Shown here one piece after another: positions 39,400 through 49,134 of a stretch of 64,000 bases of DNA. Source of the DNA: Idiomarina zobellii (GTDB taxonomy: Bacteria > Pseudomonadota > Gammaproteobacteria > Enterobacterales > Alteromonadaceae). How positions within the stretch are numbered: the first letter of the stretch is position 1; each line of letters starts with the position of its first letter. The notes beneath the pieces were generated by a model. It was not told the origin of the DNA, did no database searches, and was given only the letters and a program-made list of their open reading frames with translations. The stretch is taken from NCBI RefSeq assembly GCF_900100855.1, contig NZ_FNCB01000006.1, forward strand, positions 1 through 64,000. The letters run 5' to 3'. The position numbers were made by a program, and so were the translations under genes.

Positions 39400-40914
39400 A
39401 TGAGTGTTACCCAGTGCACCACAAAACATGCGGTTGATGAACTGGTAGAGTCATACCAGCGCGTGCCTATGCTCATTATAGCCACGCACCCGAACCGGGA
39501 GCGTATTGGTGAGCGAGCGGCATTGCTCGACTTGCACCTATCAGGAACGGACTACTTAAGTCGTGTAAAACCTGAGTTTGCGAAAAATGGTAATGCCGGC
39601 CGCGCATTGCTCGATGAATATGTGAGCCGCTCGCCTATTATCTTTGAGGCCACTGACAGTGGTGGCATCAAGTTGCGTGCGCACAGCACTAAAACCGTTC
39701 TGACATTAGCCGGCCGCCGCCCTCAGGACGAGTATCTGGTGAGTGAGGACGAACTGGATAACGGTGTCGTACTCGGACTTAACCATCGTATTGTGCTGTT
39801 GTTTAAACGCCTTCCGTTAAAAGACACGACAGTTGACGACAGCCATACGCTAATGGGTATTAGCGCAGATATTCAGGCAATACGTCACCGAGTTGAGCAT
39901 CTGGCGACGTTGTCCGTACCTGTTATTATTCGTGGTGCTATTGGTGTTGGTAAGCAACAAGCCGCGTATGCCATTCATAAAGAACAATTTGGCGATGATA
40001 AGCCTTTCATTTCAGTGAATTTAGCCGCCATTCACGATGCGGTCGCTGAAACAGAGTTATTTGGGGTGGTCAGAAATGCTAAGCATCAGCCGGGTTATTT
40101 CGAGCAGGCGGCTGGCGGCACTATTGTGTTGGAAGATATCGAAGACGCGTCAGACAACATACACCAACTACTGAGCCGCGCATTGCAGAGCCAAAGTGTC
40201 ATGCCTAAAGGTAGCACTAAAGCCATACCTATTGAATGTCGCATTATAATAACCAGCCATCAGGAGAGTAGTGCCGTTGATGAGTCGTCGATGGTGTCGA
40301 TGTTGTTTGAAAAGCTGGCGCCGTATCAGCTATTTATGCCGCCATTAGTGCAGCGTAAAGAAGATATTGGCCTGCTCTTTAACGCATTTGTTCGTGAGCA
40401 ATGGCGCAAGTTGTATCCTGAAAAAGCGGATCAATTTGTCATACCGGGCGAGTTGATGAAACAGCTGATGACTTTTACCTGGCCGGGTAATGTTCGTCAG
40501 CTTCGAAATGTCGCGAGGCAGGTTGTTATCGACAGCCGAGATCAAGAGCAAATGTATTTAGACCCGCAATTGTTGTCTTTATTGAAGCCTCAGTCACCTC
40601 AGACGGGTTCGGCAGAGTCTGTGCCTAAACAACGCCGGCCGAACAGTGTGAGTCGGGGAGAACTTACAGGCGCTCTGGAAAGCTGCCAATTTGAACTCCA
40701 GGCTGTTGCCAAAAAGCTGAATATCTCAAGGGCGTCGGTTTATCAGTTAATCCAGCGCTTTGACGGTCTTCAGACAGCGCAGGATCTCAGCGAATCGGAA
40801 ATTAAAGACAGCTACGCAAAACACCGGGGTGATACCGAAAAAATGATGTGGGAACTACGTGTCTCACAGATAGGCTTGAGACGGCGTTTAAAAAGCTTAG
40901 GTTATGACATTTGA
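39400..40914 (+). CDS. Sigma54-activator-like AAA+ regulator lacking GAFTGA, with FHA-like N-terminal domain
   Basis: 504 aa. Residues ~110-155 (EYLVSEDELDNGVVLGLNHRIVLLF) resemble an FHA domain. The AAA+ core (~150-390) keeps a Walker A-like GAIGVGKQQAA, a Walker B-like GGTIVLEDIED with E/D order changed, and TWPGNVRQLRNVARQ. The loop after ETELFG, where GAFTGA contacts sigma54, is replaced by VVRNAKHQPGYF, so activation of sigma54 RNA polymerase is unlikely. The C-terminus has a Fis-type helix-turn-helix (VAKKLNISRASVYQLIQRF) and a second helical segment. Probably a DNA-binding regulator working by another mechanism; targets unknown. Confidence 0.8.
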   Translation: MSVTQCTTKHAVDELVESYQRVPMLIIATHPNRERIGERAALLDLHLSGTDYLSRVKPEFAKNGNAGRALLDEYVSRSPIIFEATDSGGIKLRAHSTKTVLTLAGRRPQDEYLVSEDELDNGVVLGLNHRIVLLFKRLPLKDTTVDDSHTLMGISADIQAIRHRVEHLATLSVPVIIRGAIGVGKQQAAYAIHKEQFGDDKPFISVNLAAIHDAVAETELFGVVRNAKHQPGYFEQAAGGTIVLEDIEDASDNIHQLLSRALQSQSVMPKGSTKAIPIECRIIITSHQESSAVDESSMVSMLFEKLAPYQLFMPPLVQRKEDIGLLFNAFVREQWRKLYPEKADQFVIPGELMKQLMTFTWPGNVRQLRNVARQVVIDSRDQEQMYLDPQLLSLLKPQSPQTGSAESVPKQRRPNSVSRGELTGALESCQFELQAVAKKLNISRASVYQLIQRFDGLQTAQDLSESEIKDSYAKHRGDTEKMMWELRVSQIGLRRRLKSLGYDI

Positions 40915-41052
40915 TTCTACTGAGAGTTGAAAAACTTTCTGTTAAGATACGCTGTCTGTAAATTACGAATTGTATTTTGGTTGCTTTGTCCCCATATCTC
41001 TGGAGAAGCAATCATAACGAATAATAATTTAACGTTAATTTGAGGGAAACTT

Positions 41053-41388
41053 ATGGACTTTTTTATTAGCTCAGCTTATGCCCAGGACGCTGGTGGACAA
41101 AGTGGTGGCGGTATGGAGCTTATCTTCATGCTGGTCATGTTCGCTTTGATTTTCTACTTCATGATTTACCGCCCACAAGCAAAGCGCGTGAAAAAACACA
41201 AAGAATTAATGGGCTCTTTGAGCAAAGGTGACGAAGTTCTGACTCAAGGTGGGTTAGTTGGGAAAATCACCAAAGTGAGCGACGAAAAAGACTTTGTTGT
41301 TATCGCGTTGACTGACGAGTTAGAAGTGACCATTCAAAAAGGTGCTGTTACTTCTGTTCTTCCTAAGGGAACCATGAAATCACTGTAA
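41053..41388 (+). CDS. yajC: Sec translocase accessory protein YajC
   Basis: 111 aa. Single transmembrane helix (about residues 18-42) with FALIFYFMIYRPQAKRVKKHKELM, then GDEVLTQGGLVGKITKV. Small partner of SecDF in the holotranslocon. First gene of yajC-secD-secF; queA and tgt, common upstream neighbours, are not present. Confidence 0.95.
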   Translation: MDFFISSAYAQDAGGQSGGGMELIFMLVMFALIFYFMIYRPQAKRVKKHKELMGSLSKGDEVLTQGGLVGKITKVSDEKDFVVIALTDELEVTIQKGAVTSVLPKGTMKSL

Positions 41389-41417
41389 TGTGATAAAGAA
41401 ATAAGCAGGGGCACGAC

Positions 41418-43262
41418 GTGTTAAACAAATACCCGTTGTGGAAAAACTTGCTGGTTATCTTTGTTGTATTAGTGGCAGCGCTTTATGCGCTGCCAAATAT
41501 TTATGGCGAAGACCCAGCGGTGCAAATTTCCGCAGATAGAAACGCAACCATTGATGCAAGCACTATGGACCGCGTGCGCAACACGCTGGACAGTGTTGGC
41601 ATTGAACCCAAAAGCGTGTCATTAGAGAATGAACAACTGTTGGTTCGTTTGAACTCAGACAACGAGCAGTTAAAGGCCAGAGAAACCATTCTTGATAGCT
41701 TGGGTGACGACTATATTGTCGCACTTAACCTCGCACCGGCAACACCCGAGTGGCTGAAAAGCTTAGGTGCCCAACCAATGAAACTCGGCCTCGATTTACG
41801 TGGTGGTGTCCACTTCTTAATGGAAATCGATATGGACGAAGCAATGTCCAAAATTGTCGATGGCATGAAAGACACCGTAAGAGCTGAGCTGCGTGAAGAG
41901 CGTATCCGTTATAGCGCCGTTCGAGTTGACGACACAGCCGTTGAAGTCGAGCTTCGTAACGACGAAGCGTATCAGCAGGCAGCCCAATACCTTGATAACC
42001 GTTATCAAGGTTATGTACTTGTTGAAGACGAAGAAAATCGTACTCTGCGCTTAGAAATGAGCGAACAGAAGATTGTCGAAACGCGCGACTACGCAGTTGA
42101 CCAAAATATTACCATTATGCGTAACCGTGTGAACGAGCTTGGCGTCGCCGAGCCGGTCATTCAACGCCAGGGCTCCAATCGCATTGTTGTTGAGTTACCT
42201 GGTGTTCAGGACACTGCCCGGGCAAAAGAAATTCTCGGCGCGACAGCAACGCTGGAATTTCGCATGGTCGACACTGAAAACGATGTCCGTGATGCGCAAA
42301 ATGGCCGCGTGCCTTTTGGTAGTGAATTATTGCCAATGCGAGATGGTCCACAGCAACTGCTTAAAGAAGACGTTATTTTAACGGGTGACCACATTGTTAA
42401 TGCTGGCGTTGGCTACGACGAATATAACCGTCCTCAGGTAAATATAACGCTAGACGGTGCTGGTGGTAACAAAATGTCGTTGGCAACAAAGGACAATGTC
42501 GGTAAGCCAATGGCAACGGTCTTTATTGAGTATGAAGCAACTGAAGAGCGCGACTCGGAAGGCAACCTGCAATTCACGAAAAGTGCTGAGGTTATCAACG
42601 TCGCGACCGTACAGTCTCGTCTTGGAAGTAGCTTCCGTATTACCGGTGTTGGTGCTAACGAAGCGCAAAACCTGGCGCTGCTGCTTCGCGCCGGTGCTCT
42701 TATTGCGCCTATTCAAATTGTTGAAGAGCGAACCGTTGGTCCAAGCCTGGGTCAGCAAAACATCGATTCAGGTATACAGGCTATTTTCTGGGGCTTCGTT
42801 TTAGTGTTGGCCTTTATGGTCGTGTATTACAAGAAGTTTGGTCTGGTCGCAAATGCGGCATTGGCAACCAACTTAATTTTAATTATTGGCGTTATGTCGA
42901 TGATACCAGGAGCGACACTGACCTTGCCGGGTATGGCAGGTATTGTCTTAACCGTTGGTATGGCGGTCGATGCGAACGTACTTATTTTTGAGCGTATACG
43001 TGAAGAAATAAAAGCGAAGCGCAGTCCGCAACAGGCTATTCATCATGGTTATGACAGTGCTCTGTCGACCATAGCCGATGCCAACGTCACGACATTAATT
43101 GCCGCACTTATTCTGTTCGCTATTGGTAACGGGCCTATTAAAGGCTTCGCTATTACTCTAGCAATCGGCATTATTACATCCATGTTTACAGCCATTGTCG
43201 GTACGCGTGCCATTGTTAACTCCGTTTGGGGTGGCAAGCGCTTATCGAAGCTGTCGATATAA
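41418..43262 (+). CDS. secD: Protein translocase subunit SecD
   Basis: 614 aa, normal length for gammaproteobacteria. N-terminal [23 protein letters not shown] helix, large periplasmic P1 domain with [16 protein letters not shown], and a C-terminal six-helix RND-type membrane domain ([18 protein letters not shown]). Uses the proton motive force to pull preproteins out of SecYEG. GTG start at 41418 (matching the family N-terminus). Confidence 0.95.
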   Translation: MLNKYPLWKNLLVIFVVLVAALYALPNIYGEDPAVQISADRNATIDASTMDRVRNTLDSVGIEPKSVSLENEQLLVRLNSDNEQLKARETILDSLGDDYIVALNLAPATPEWLKSLGAQPMKLGLDLRGGVHFLMEIDMDEAMSKIVDGMKDTVRAELREERIRYSAVRVDDTAVEVELRNDEAYQQAAQYLDNRYQGYVLVEDEENRTLRLEMSEQKIVETRDYAVDQNITIMRNRVNELGVAEPVIQRQGSNRIVVELPGVQDTARAKEILGATATLEFRMVDTENDVRDAQNGRVPFGSELLPMRDGPQQLLKEDVILTGDHIVNAGVGYDEYNRPQVNITLDGAGGNKMSLATKDNVGKPMATVFIEYEATEERDSEGNLQFTKSAEVINVATVQSRLGSSFRITGVGANEAQNLALLLRAGALIAPIQIVEERTVGPSLGQQNIDSGIQAIFWGFVLVLAFMVVYYKKFGLVANAALATNLILIIGVMSMIPGATLTLPGMAGIVLTVGMAVDANVLIFERIREEIKAKRSPQQAIHHGYDSALSTIADANVTTLIAALILFAIGNGPIKGFAITLAIGIITSMFTAIVGTRAIVNSVWGGKRLSKLSI

Positions 43263-43277
43263 GGGAGGTACAGGAAT

Positions 43278-44216
43278 ATGATTAATTCAGAAGAACGACT
43301 TCCCTTTATGCGCTTCCGGGGTATTGCCGGAATCATCAGTGCATTATTGGTTATTGCGTCTATCGTGTCATTGTCGGTAAACAAACTGAACTTTGGTCTC
43401 GATTTTACCGGTGGTACTTTGTTGGAAGTTGGCTTTGAAGAGCCTGCGGACCTCAACCGAGTACGTAGCTCGTTAGAAAGCGAAGGCTTCGGCGATGCTG
43501 TTGTTCAGAATTACGGAACGCAGGAAGATATTCTTATTCGCCTGGAACCCCGTGCTGACGTAAAAGCCGAAGAGCTTGGTTCAAATATCCTCGAAGCACT
43601 GCGTGCAGAGTTCGATAAGACAGTTGAAATGCGCCGTATTGAATTCGTTGGCCCCAATGTTGGTGACGAGTTCATTGAGCAGGGCGGTTTAGCTATGCTG
43701 ACAGCGCTAATCTGTATTTTGCTTTACATTGCGATGCGCTTTGAATGGCGTTTAGCGGTCGGCGCAGTCGCTGCGTTGGCGCACGATGTGACTCTTACAC
43801 TTGGATTGTTCTCAGTGTTAGGCCTTGAGTTTGACTTAACGGTACTGGCAGCGCTTCTTGCGGTTATAGGTTACTCCATTAACGATACCGTTGTAGTGTG
43901 TGACCGTATACGTGAAACGTTCCGTAAGTACGCTAAGTTAACGCCTATTCAAACTGTGAACCGGGCACTGACTGACACATTAAGCCGTACTTTGGTCACG
44001 TCCATTACCACTATTTTGGTGTTGCTGACGTTGTTCTTCTTAGGCGGTCCATTAATTCACGGTTTCGCAACAGCGTTGTTATTCGGTGTGGTTATCGGTA
44101 CCTACTCGTCAATTTACATTGCAAGTACCGTCGCCTTAGCCTTTGGTGTAAGCCGAGAAGACTTAATGCCTCCGGAAGTTGAAAAAGAAGGTGCAGACCA
44201 GGATCCTCTTCAATAA
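43278..44216 (+). CDS. secF: Protein translocase subunit SecF
   Basis: 312 aa. FGLDFTGGTLLEVGFEEP in the periplasmic part and the membrane block GYSINDTVVVCDRIRETFRK matching SecD's. Forms the SecDF complex. Encoded 15 bp after secD with GGGAGG ahead of its start. Confidence 0.95.
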   Translation: MINSEERLPFMRFRGIAGIISALLVIASIVSLSVNKLNFGLDFTGGTLLEVGFEEPADLNRVRSSLESEGFGDAVVQNYGTQEDILIRLEPRADVKAEELGSNILEALRAEFDKTVEMRRIEFVGPNVGDEFIEQGGLAMLTALICILLYIAMRFEWRLAVGAVAALAHDVTLTLGLFSVLGLEFDLTVLAALLAVIGYSINDTVVVCDRIRETFRKYAKLTPIQTVNRALTDTLSRTLVTSITTILVLLTLFFLGGPLIHGFATALLFGVVIGTYSSIYIASTVALAFGVSREDLMPPEVEKEGADQDPLQ

Positions 44217-44251
44217 GAGGGTCCTGAGTTAACATTACAGGAGATTAGAGC

Positions 44252-45028
44252 ATGCTAGCCGTTGTTTCACCTGCTAAAAATCTAGACTATGACAGTGACT
44301 TGCCGAAGTTAGACGTCACCCAGCCAAGAATGCTGGACCAGGCAGAGGCCTTGGTTAAAGTCTGTCGCAAATTAAGTCCACAAGACTTAGGCTCGCTAAT
44401 GAAAATTAGTGATAAGTTAGCCGGGCTTAACGCTGCGCGATTTGAAGAGTGGCAACGGCCGTTCACGGAAGAAAATGCTCGTCCTGCAATGTATGCGTTT
44501 AACGGAGATGTCTACACGGGTTTAGAGGCAGCTTCGTTAGATGCTGAGGCAGTGAATAATGCGCAGCAGCATTTACGCATATTGTCAGGGCTATATGGTG
44601 TATTAAGACCTCTTGACTTAATGCAGCCATACCGCCTGGAAATGGGCACGAAGCTGCAAACCGAGAAAGGCAAAAACCTTTATGAATTTTGGGGTGAGTC
44701 GATAACAGAACAGCTCAATAAAGACCTGGACGCTATCGACAGCTCAATCTTAGTTAACTTGGCATCGAACGAGTATTTTTCTGCGGTAAAACCAAAAGCG
44801 CTGAACGCAGACATTGTAACGCCGGTGTTTAAAGACGAAAAAAATGGTCAATACAAAGTCATTAGCTTCTATGCTAAGAAAGCAAGAGGCATGATGGCGC
44901 GCTTTATTGTGAACCAAAAGCCACAATCTGTGTCTGATCTTAAAGAGTTTGATGCGGCCGGATACAGCTACAACGAAGACCTGTCAAAAGGTAATGAGTT
45001 GGTGTTTTGCCGGGCAGAGCAAAAATAA
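44252..45028 (+). CDS. yaaA: YaaA-family peroxide stress protein
   Basis: 258 aa, full length. [13 protein letters not shown] at the N-terminus, [36 protein letters not shown] and [14 protein letters not shown] are the DUF328/YaaA blocks. In E. coli YaaA lowers intracellular free iron and protects DNA and proteins during H2O2 stress. Probably a single gene or read-through product of the secDF operon. Confidence 0.93.
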   Translation: MLAVVSPAKNLDYDSDLPKLDVTQPRMLDQAEALVKVCRKLSPQDLGSLMKISDKLAGLNAARFEEWQRPFTEENARPAMYAFNGDVYTGLEAASLDAEAVNNAQQHLRILSGLYGVLRPLDLMQPYRLEMGTKLQTEKGKNLYEFWGESITEQLNKDLDAIDSSILVNLASNEYFSAVKPKALNADIVTPVFKDEKNGQYKVISFYAKKARGMMARFIVNQKPQSVSDLKEFDAAGYSYNEDLSKGNELVFCRAEQK

Positions 45029-45038
45029 GGAGCCCTGA

Positions 45039-45917
45039 ATGAGTGAAGACAAAGTAGAAAACTCTCCGGCAACAGAAGATGCCAGCCGGAAAACAACCTG
45101 GGCCGTTGTTATTGTCATTGTGGTTGCGGTCATTGCTGCTGTTATTTGGTGGTGGTTGCCCTCGGAAAAGCCACAGCAGCAAGAAAAGGTTGTTGTGGAG
45201 CAGTCAACCTCAACAGAGGTAGAAGCAGAGTCATACGAACCTGAAGAGCCTGCAGAACAAGAGCCGGAAACTTTACCCGAACCCGTAGAGCCAGAGCCTG
45301 AACCGGTTGAACAAACCGAAGAAGACCCCGAGCCTGAACAAATAGCACTACCAGAGCTTAACAACAGTACGCCGACGGTTTTACAGGAGCTGGACTCAAG
45401 CGATATTAACATTCGTCCGCTGAAAAGCTCTCAGCTTATCCGCGACGCTGTCGTATTAGCCGACAATATTAGTAATGGCAGTATTGTTCGAGACCGCACT
45501 ATTGTGCAGCGCCCGGATGGTCGTTTTAGCGTTATAGAAGTGGATGGTGAGCTTTATATTGATGAGAGTTCCTACCGTCGTTACGACGCACTAGTCGACT
45601 GGTTCGTTAGTCTGGACGCCTACGCATTAGCTGACAACTACGAGCTCTTTAAGCCTTTAGTTCAGGAAGCGTATGCGGAAATTGGTTACCCGGATTCAAA
45701 CTTTGATGACACCCTAATCGAAGCTATCGATGTGCTGCTGTCGACACCAGTGCCGGAAGGTTTGGTCGAGGTGAACGCTGACAGCGTCATGTATACTTAT
45801 GCGGATGATGCTTATGAAGCGTTACCGGCAGCCCAAAAGCAATTGTTGCGCATGGGGCCGGACAATATCGAGCGTATTAAACAAAAACTTAGAGAAATCC
45901 AAAGGGCACTGCAGTAG
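45039..45917 (+). CDS. DUF3014-family membrane-anchored protein
   Basis: 292 aa. One membrane helix (about residues 22-42, AVVIVIVVAVIAAVIWWWLP), a Pro/Glu-rich linker of ~60 residues (EPEEPAEQEPETLPEPVEPE) and a periplasmic C-terminal domain of about 170 residues with RDRTIVQRPDGRFSVIEVDGELYIDE and YRRYDALVDWFVSLDA. The family has no known function. The Pro/Glu linker suggests a spacer across the periplasm or peptidoglycan. It starts 10 bp after yaaA and ends 3 bp before the acyltransferase gene. Confidence 0.82.
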   Translation: MSEDKVENSPATEDASRKTTWAVVIVIVVAVIAAVIWWWLPSEKPQQQEKVVVEQSTSTEVEAESYEPEEPAEQEPETLPEPVEPEPEPVEQTEEDPEPEQIALPELNNSTPTVLQELDSSDINIRPLKSSQLIRDAVVLADNISNGSIVRDRTIVQRPDGRFSVIEVDGELYIDESSYRRYDALVDWFVSLDAYALADNYELFKPLVQEAYAEIGYPDSNFDDTLIEAIDVLLSTPVPEGLVEVNADSVMYTYADDAYEALPAAQKQLLRMGPDNIERIKQKLREIQRALQ

Positions 45918-45920
45918 TTT

Positions 45921-46526
45921 ATGAAAAGTAACGATCAGCTTCCTGAATTTGTAAAAGGCGAATTTCCTGTCAGAGATAATCGTTTCTTGCGCTGGGTTGG
46001 CCGTGTTGGAATGCGTCTCATGGGAGGCTGGAAAATTAACGGAAGTATGCCAGCGGTTAAAAAGGCGATTCTTCCTGTGGCGCCACATACGTCAAACTGG
46101 GACTTCCCGGTTGGCGCGTTCGTTATGCTTGCTATGGGACTTAAACTGAATTACCTGGGTAAGAATAGCCTGTTCCGCTTTCCTATAAAAACGCTGATGA
46201 CCAAGCTGGGAGGCATTCCTGTAGATAGAAGTGCCGCTAATGGGGTAGTTGGCAGCATGGTCGAGCAGTTTCGTAGCAAGGACGAGCTTATTCTGGTTAT
46301 CACCCCGGAGGGTACGCGTAAAAAAGTCACTGAATGGAAAAAGGGCTTTTTGCACATGGCGAAGCAAGCAAAAGTACCGGTTATACCAATTGCATTCGAC
46401 TTTGCCCGTAAAGCCATTGATATTGGCCCAGCGTTAATGATCACCGACGAAATTGAAAAAGAACTACTTCGTGTGAAGTCGTTTTTTGCGCATGCGCAGG
46501 GCAAACGGAGTGAAGCATCGTGCTAA
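45921..46526 (+). CDS. PlsC-like lysophospholipid acyltransferase
   Basis: 201 aa. Acyltransferase motif I PHTSNWDFP (H-x4-D, about residues 55-60), GKNSLFRFP, motif II-like GGIPVDRS and ITPEGTRKKVTEWKKGF. Belongs to the short PlsC-type proteins with HTSNWD, seen in many marine gammaproteobacteria, that probably acylate lysophospholipids or related lipids at the membrane. Overlaps the exported GNAT gene by 7 bp. Confidence 0.87.
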   Translation: MKSNDQLPEFVKGEFPVRDNRFLRWVGRVGMRLMGGWKINGSMPAVKKAILPVAPHTSNWDFPVGAFVMLAMGLKLNYLGKNSLFRFPIKTLMTKLGGIPVDRSAANGVVGSMVEQFRSKDELILVITPEGTRKKVTEWKKGFLHMAKQAKVPVIPIAFDFARKAIDIGPALMITDEIEKELLRVKSFFAHAQGKRSEASC

Positions 46527-47167
46527 GGACCTTTGTTGCAGTCATTACAAGTGCTCTTTTGCTGGTCGTAATGCCAGTAAAAGCCGGCGACTTTTGGCAG
46601 CAGCAATGGACAGTGCCCGGTGAAACAGAAAGCAATAATTTAACCATTCGGCCGCTAAGAGAATCCGACAAGGCACGTTTTTTCCATGCTTATATGACCT
46701 CGCAAAAGTGGCTTTACAAAAAGCTTGGCTGGTCGTGGCCTTCAGAGAAAAGCACACTCGAGCAAAACAGTACAATGGTGAACTACCATCTGGAACAGGC
46801 AGCCGAAAAAACGGCGTTTACCTACATTGTGATTGATAAGTCAGACAGCTCTATTGTCGGCGCTGTGTACATGGTTCCGGTAGCGCCCGAGCGGCAGGAG
46901 CAAAGTGGTATTTCAAGAAATGCTTATAACGCTGAAGTCAGTTGGTGGTTACTAGAAAGCGCAGTCGACAACAACCTTCACAACGACCTTTTCTCGTTAC
47001 TAACACGTTGGCTCGGTGAGAGTTGGCCTTGGCGGCAGGTCATGTTTCCTGTTTCAGACAATAATGCTACTGCCTTGCAGCTGCTGGAAAGCAGCGAGGC
47101 GCGCTACATTGGCAGAAACCTCGATACACAAGAAAAGTATTTCTCATACGCAATTTCACGCAAATAA
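46520..47167 (+). CDS. GNAT-like acetyltransferase with an apparent signal peptide
   Basis: 215 aa. GTG 46520 has GGAG 9 nt upstream. The first ~22 residues (LRTFVAVITSALLLVVMPVKAG) look like a Sec signal with cleavage after VKA. The rest follows the GNAT fold: NLTIRPLRESDKARFF, FTYIVIDKSDSSIVGAVYMV, NAEVSWWLLESAVDNNLH, and FPVSDNNATALQLLESSEARY. The acetyl-CoA loop (R/QxxGxG/A) is not obvious. Either the hydrophobic N-terminus anchors the protein in the membrane or a GNAT fold acts outside the cytoplasm, where acetyl-CoA is absent. Coupled to the acyltransferase gene. Confidence 0.65.
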   Translation: MLRTFVAVITSALLLVVMPVKAGDFWQQQWTVPGETESNNLTIRPLRESDKARFFHAYMTSQKWLYKKLGWSWPSEKSTLEQNSTMVNYHLEQAAEKTAFTYIVIDKSDSSIVGAVYMVPVAPERQEQSGISRNAYNAEVSWWLLESAVDNNLHNDLFSLLTRWLGESWPWRQVMFPVSDNNATALQLLESSEARYIGRNLDTQEKYFSYAISRK

Positions 47168-47177
47168 TTCCTCGTTG

Positions 47178-47186
47178 TGCTATGAT
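47178..47186 (+). promoter_or_regulatory. Extended -10 promoter of ribH-nusB-thiL-pgpA
   Basis: TGC-TATGAT is an extended -10 (TGn plus a five-of-six -10 hexamer) 51 bp before the ribH start. No good -35 was found at 17 bp, which extended -10 promoters tolerate. Confidence 0.4.
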
Positions 47187-47237
47187 CGCGCGCAATTCGC
47201 TATTGAGTATAAAAGACAGGTTAATTAAGGAAGACTT

Positions 47238-47702
47238 ATGCAGGTAATTGAAGGCGGTATCAATGCGGCTGGCAAAAAATTTGCCATTATCGTATCTCGC
47301 TTCAACCATTTCGTTGTTGAAAGCTTACTGGACGGTGCTGTTCAAACATTAAAGCATTATGGCGAAGTGGCGGACGACGACATTACTGTGGTACGTGTTC
47401 CTGGTGCCTATGAAATTCCGGTTACCGCAAAACGTCTGGCGCAATCGGGTAAATACGATGCCATTATCGCTGTCGGTGCAGTGATTCGCGGCGGTACGCC
47501 TCATTTTGAGTTTGTCGCAGGCGAGTGCAATAGCGGGCTGGGTCGTGTTGCAACCGAATTTGGATTACCGGTAGCCTTTGGTGTTATTACCACAGACTCA
47601 TTAGAGCAAGCTATTGAACGAAGCGGCTCTAAAGCGGGTAACAAAGGTTCCGAAGCCGCTTTAAGCGCGCTCGAAATGGTCAACGTACTGGATAAAATCT
47701 GA
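47238..47702 (+). CDS. ribH: 6,7-dimethyl-8-ribityllumazine synthase
   Basis: 154 aa. [57 protein letters not shown] (catalytic His) and [24 protein letters not shown]. Condenses 5-amino-6-ribitylamino-uracil with dihydroxybutanone phosphate in riboflavin synthesis. First gene of the ribH-nusB-thiL-pgpA cluster; ribD, ribE and ribBA are not adjacent. Confidence 0.95.
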   Translation: MQVIEGGINAAGKKFAIIVSRFNHFVVESLLDGAVQTLKHYGEVADDDITVVRVPGAYEIPVTAKRLAQSGKYDAIIAVGAVIRGGTPHFEFVAGECNSGLGRVATEFGLPVAFGVITTDSLEQAIERSGSKAGNKGSEAALSALEMVNVLDKI

Positions 47703-47704
47703 AG

Positions 47705-48124
47705 ATGAAACCTGCAGCACGAAGAAAAGCACGAAAGTTAGCGGTTCAGGCTATTTACTCCTGGCAGTTGTCGCAAAACAGTTTTAGCGATATAGAAGCT
47801 CAGTTTTTAACAGATACGGACACCGATAAAGTCGACGTAGATTACTTTCTTGAGCTAGTGCGAGGCGTTGGCGGTCATTACCGTTCGCTCGACGAGTCTT
47901 TGAAGCCATTTTTGGCACGTCCGATAAACGAGCTTGATCCTATCGAGCTGGCGGTTCTGCGTATTGCGGCTTACGAGTTAAGCGAACGCATGGATGTTCC
48001 GTACAAAGTTGCCATTAACGAAGCGATTGAACTTGCCAAGTCATTTGGCGCTGACGAAAGCCATCGTTTTGTGAATGGTGTTCTGGACAAAGCGGTAGAT
48101 ACCTTACGACCCGCACGAAAATAG
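47705..48124 (+). CDS. nusB: Transcription antitermination factor NusB
   Basis: 139 aa, all-helical. [39 protein letters not shown] and [25 protein letters not shown]. Binds boxA RNA with NusE/S10 in rRNA antitermination. Starts 2 bp after ribH. Confidence 0.95.
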   Translation: MKPAARRKARKLAVQAIYSWQLSQNSFSDIEAQFLTDTDTDKVDVDYFLELVRGVGGHYRSLDESLKPFLARPINELDPIELAVLRIAAYELSERMDVPYKVAINEAIELAKSFGADESHRFVNGVLDKAVDTLRPARK

Positions 48125-48126
48125 TT

Positions 48127-49131
48127 ATGCCTAACGACGAGTTTTCTCTCATTAACGATTATTTTGCAAATCGCTCCGCTCGTCGGAGCGATGTTGTAAT
48201 AGGCATTGGCGACGACGGCGCTGTCGTTAAACCCATGCCCGAGCACGATATCGTTGTGGTTACTGACACCTTAGTTGAAGGTGTACATTTCGACAAAACC
48301 ACGCCGCCAAGAGCCATCGGCCACAAAGCTGTTGCCGTCAATTTAAGCGACCTGGCGGCAATGGGGGCGCAACCAAGTTGGGTGAGCTTAGCGCTGACGT
48401 GCCCCAATACTAACCAAGATTGGTGGACAGAGTTCAGTAGCGGCCTTGATGAAATCTGCCGTTACTATGACTGCCAGCTTATCGGTGGTGACACAACCAA
48501 AGGCCCTTTAACGATAACTGTTACTGCTCATGGGCAGTTGCCTTCAGGAACTGCAATTAGCCGAAGCGGAGCAAAGCCCGGCGACTGGGTTTACGTGAGT
48601 GGCTCACTTGGTGATGCTGGACTTGGCTTACAAGTCACACAGAATAAAGTCAGCACAACAGGCCGCCACTTGCAGCACGTTATTGAGAAGTTACATTACC
48701 CAACGCCTCGTGTGGCAATGGGGCAGGTACTTCGGGGCGTTGCAACGTCTTGCATTGACGTCTCTGATGGCCTGATAGCCGATTTAGGGCATTTACTGAA
48801 TCAGGCACAAGTTTCCGCGCAAATCGATTTAGAAAAATTACCCCTGTCATTGGCACTTACCGAAACATTAAACGCCAATGAAGCCCTGGCTATGGCGTTA
48901 ACAGCCGGTGACGACTACGAGCTATGTTTTACATTGCCTGAAGAGCACCGTGGTCGCATGGAAACGCTGACATCGCATTTAAAGACCAAGCCCGTTTGTA
49001 TCGGCCGGATAATGAAAGGTGCTGAAGCAAAAATTAACATGCACTACGAAGGCGAGCCGTGGGAACTTCCGCAAGGCTATAAAAGCTTTAACCACTTTGC
49101 CGAAGAAGAAATAGTCAAAGAAGGCGAGTAA
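48127..49131 (+). CDS. thiL: Thiamine-monophosphate kinase
   Basis: 334 aa. GDDGAVVKPMPEHDIVVVTDTLVEGVHF, KAVAVNLSDLAAMGAQP, LIGGDTTKGPLTITVTAHG and CIDVSDGLIADLGHLL are the metal- and substrate-binding blocks of the PurM-like fold. Makes thiamine diphosphate from thiamine phosphate. 2 bp after nusB. Confidence 0.95.
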   Translation: MPNDEFSLINDYFANRSARRSDVVIGIGDDGAVVKPMPEHDIVVVTDTLVEGVHFDKTTPPRAIGHKAVAVNLSDLAAMGAQPSWVSLALTCPNTNQDWWTEFSSGLDEICRYYDCQLIGGDTTKGPLTITVTAHGQLPSGTAISRSGAKPGDWVYVSGSLGDAGLGLQVTQNKVSTTGRHLQHVIEKLHYPTPRVAMGQVLRGVATSCIDVSDGLIADLGHLLNQAQVSAQIDLEKLPLSLALTETLNANEALAMALTAGDDYELCFTLPEEHRGRMETLTSHLKTKPVCIGRIMKGAEAKINMHYEGEPWELPQGYKSFNHFAEEEIVKEGE

Positions 49132-49134
49132 ATC

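Noticed and set aside
42139-42804. Several 60-115 aa frames on both strands inside secD
   Set aside because: secD is intact over the whole stretch and these have no ribosome-binding sites or family features.
45142-45412. Minus-strand open frames opposite the DUF3014 gene
   Set aside because: They are antisense to its Pro/Glu-rich linker, whose low-complexity codons leave the other strand free of stops.
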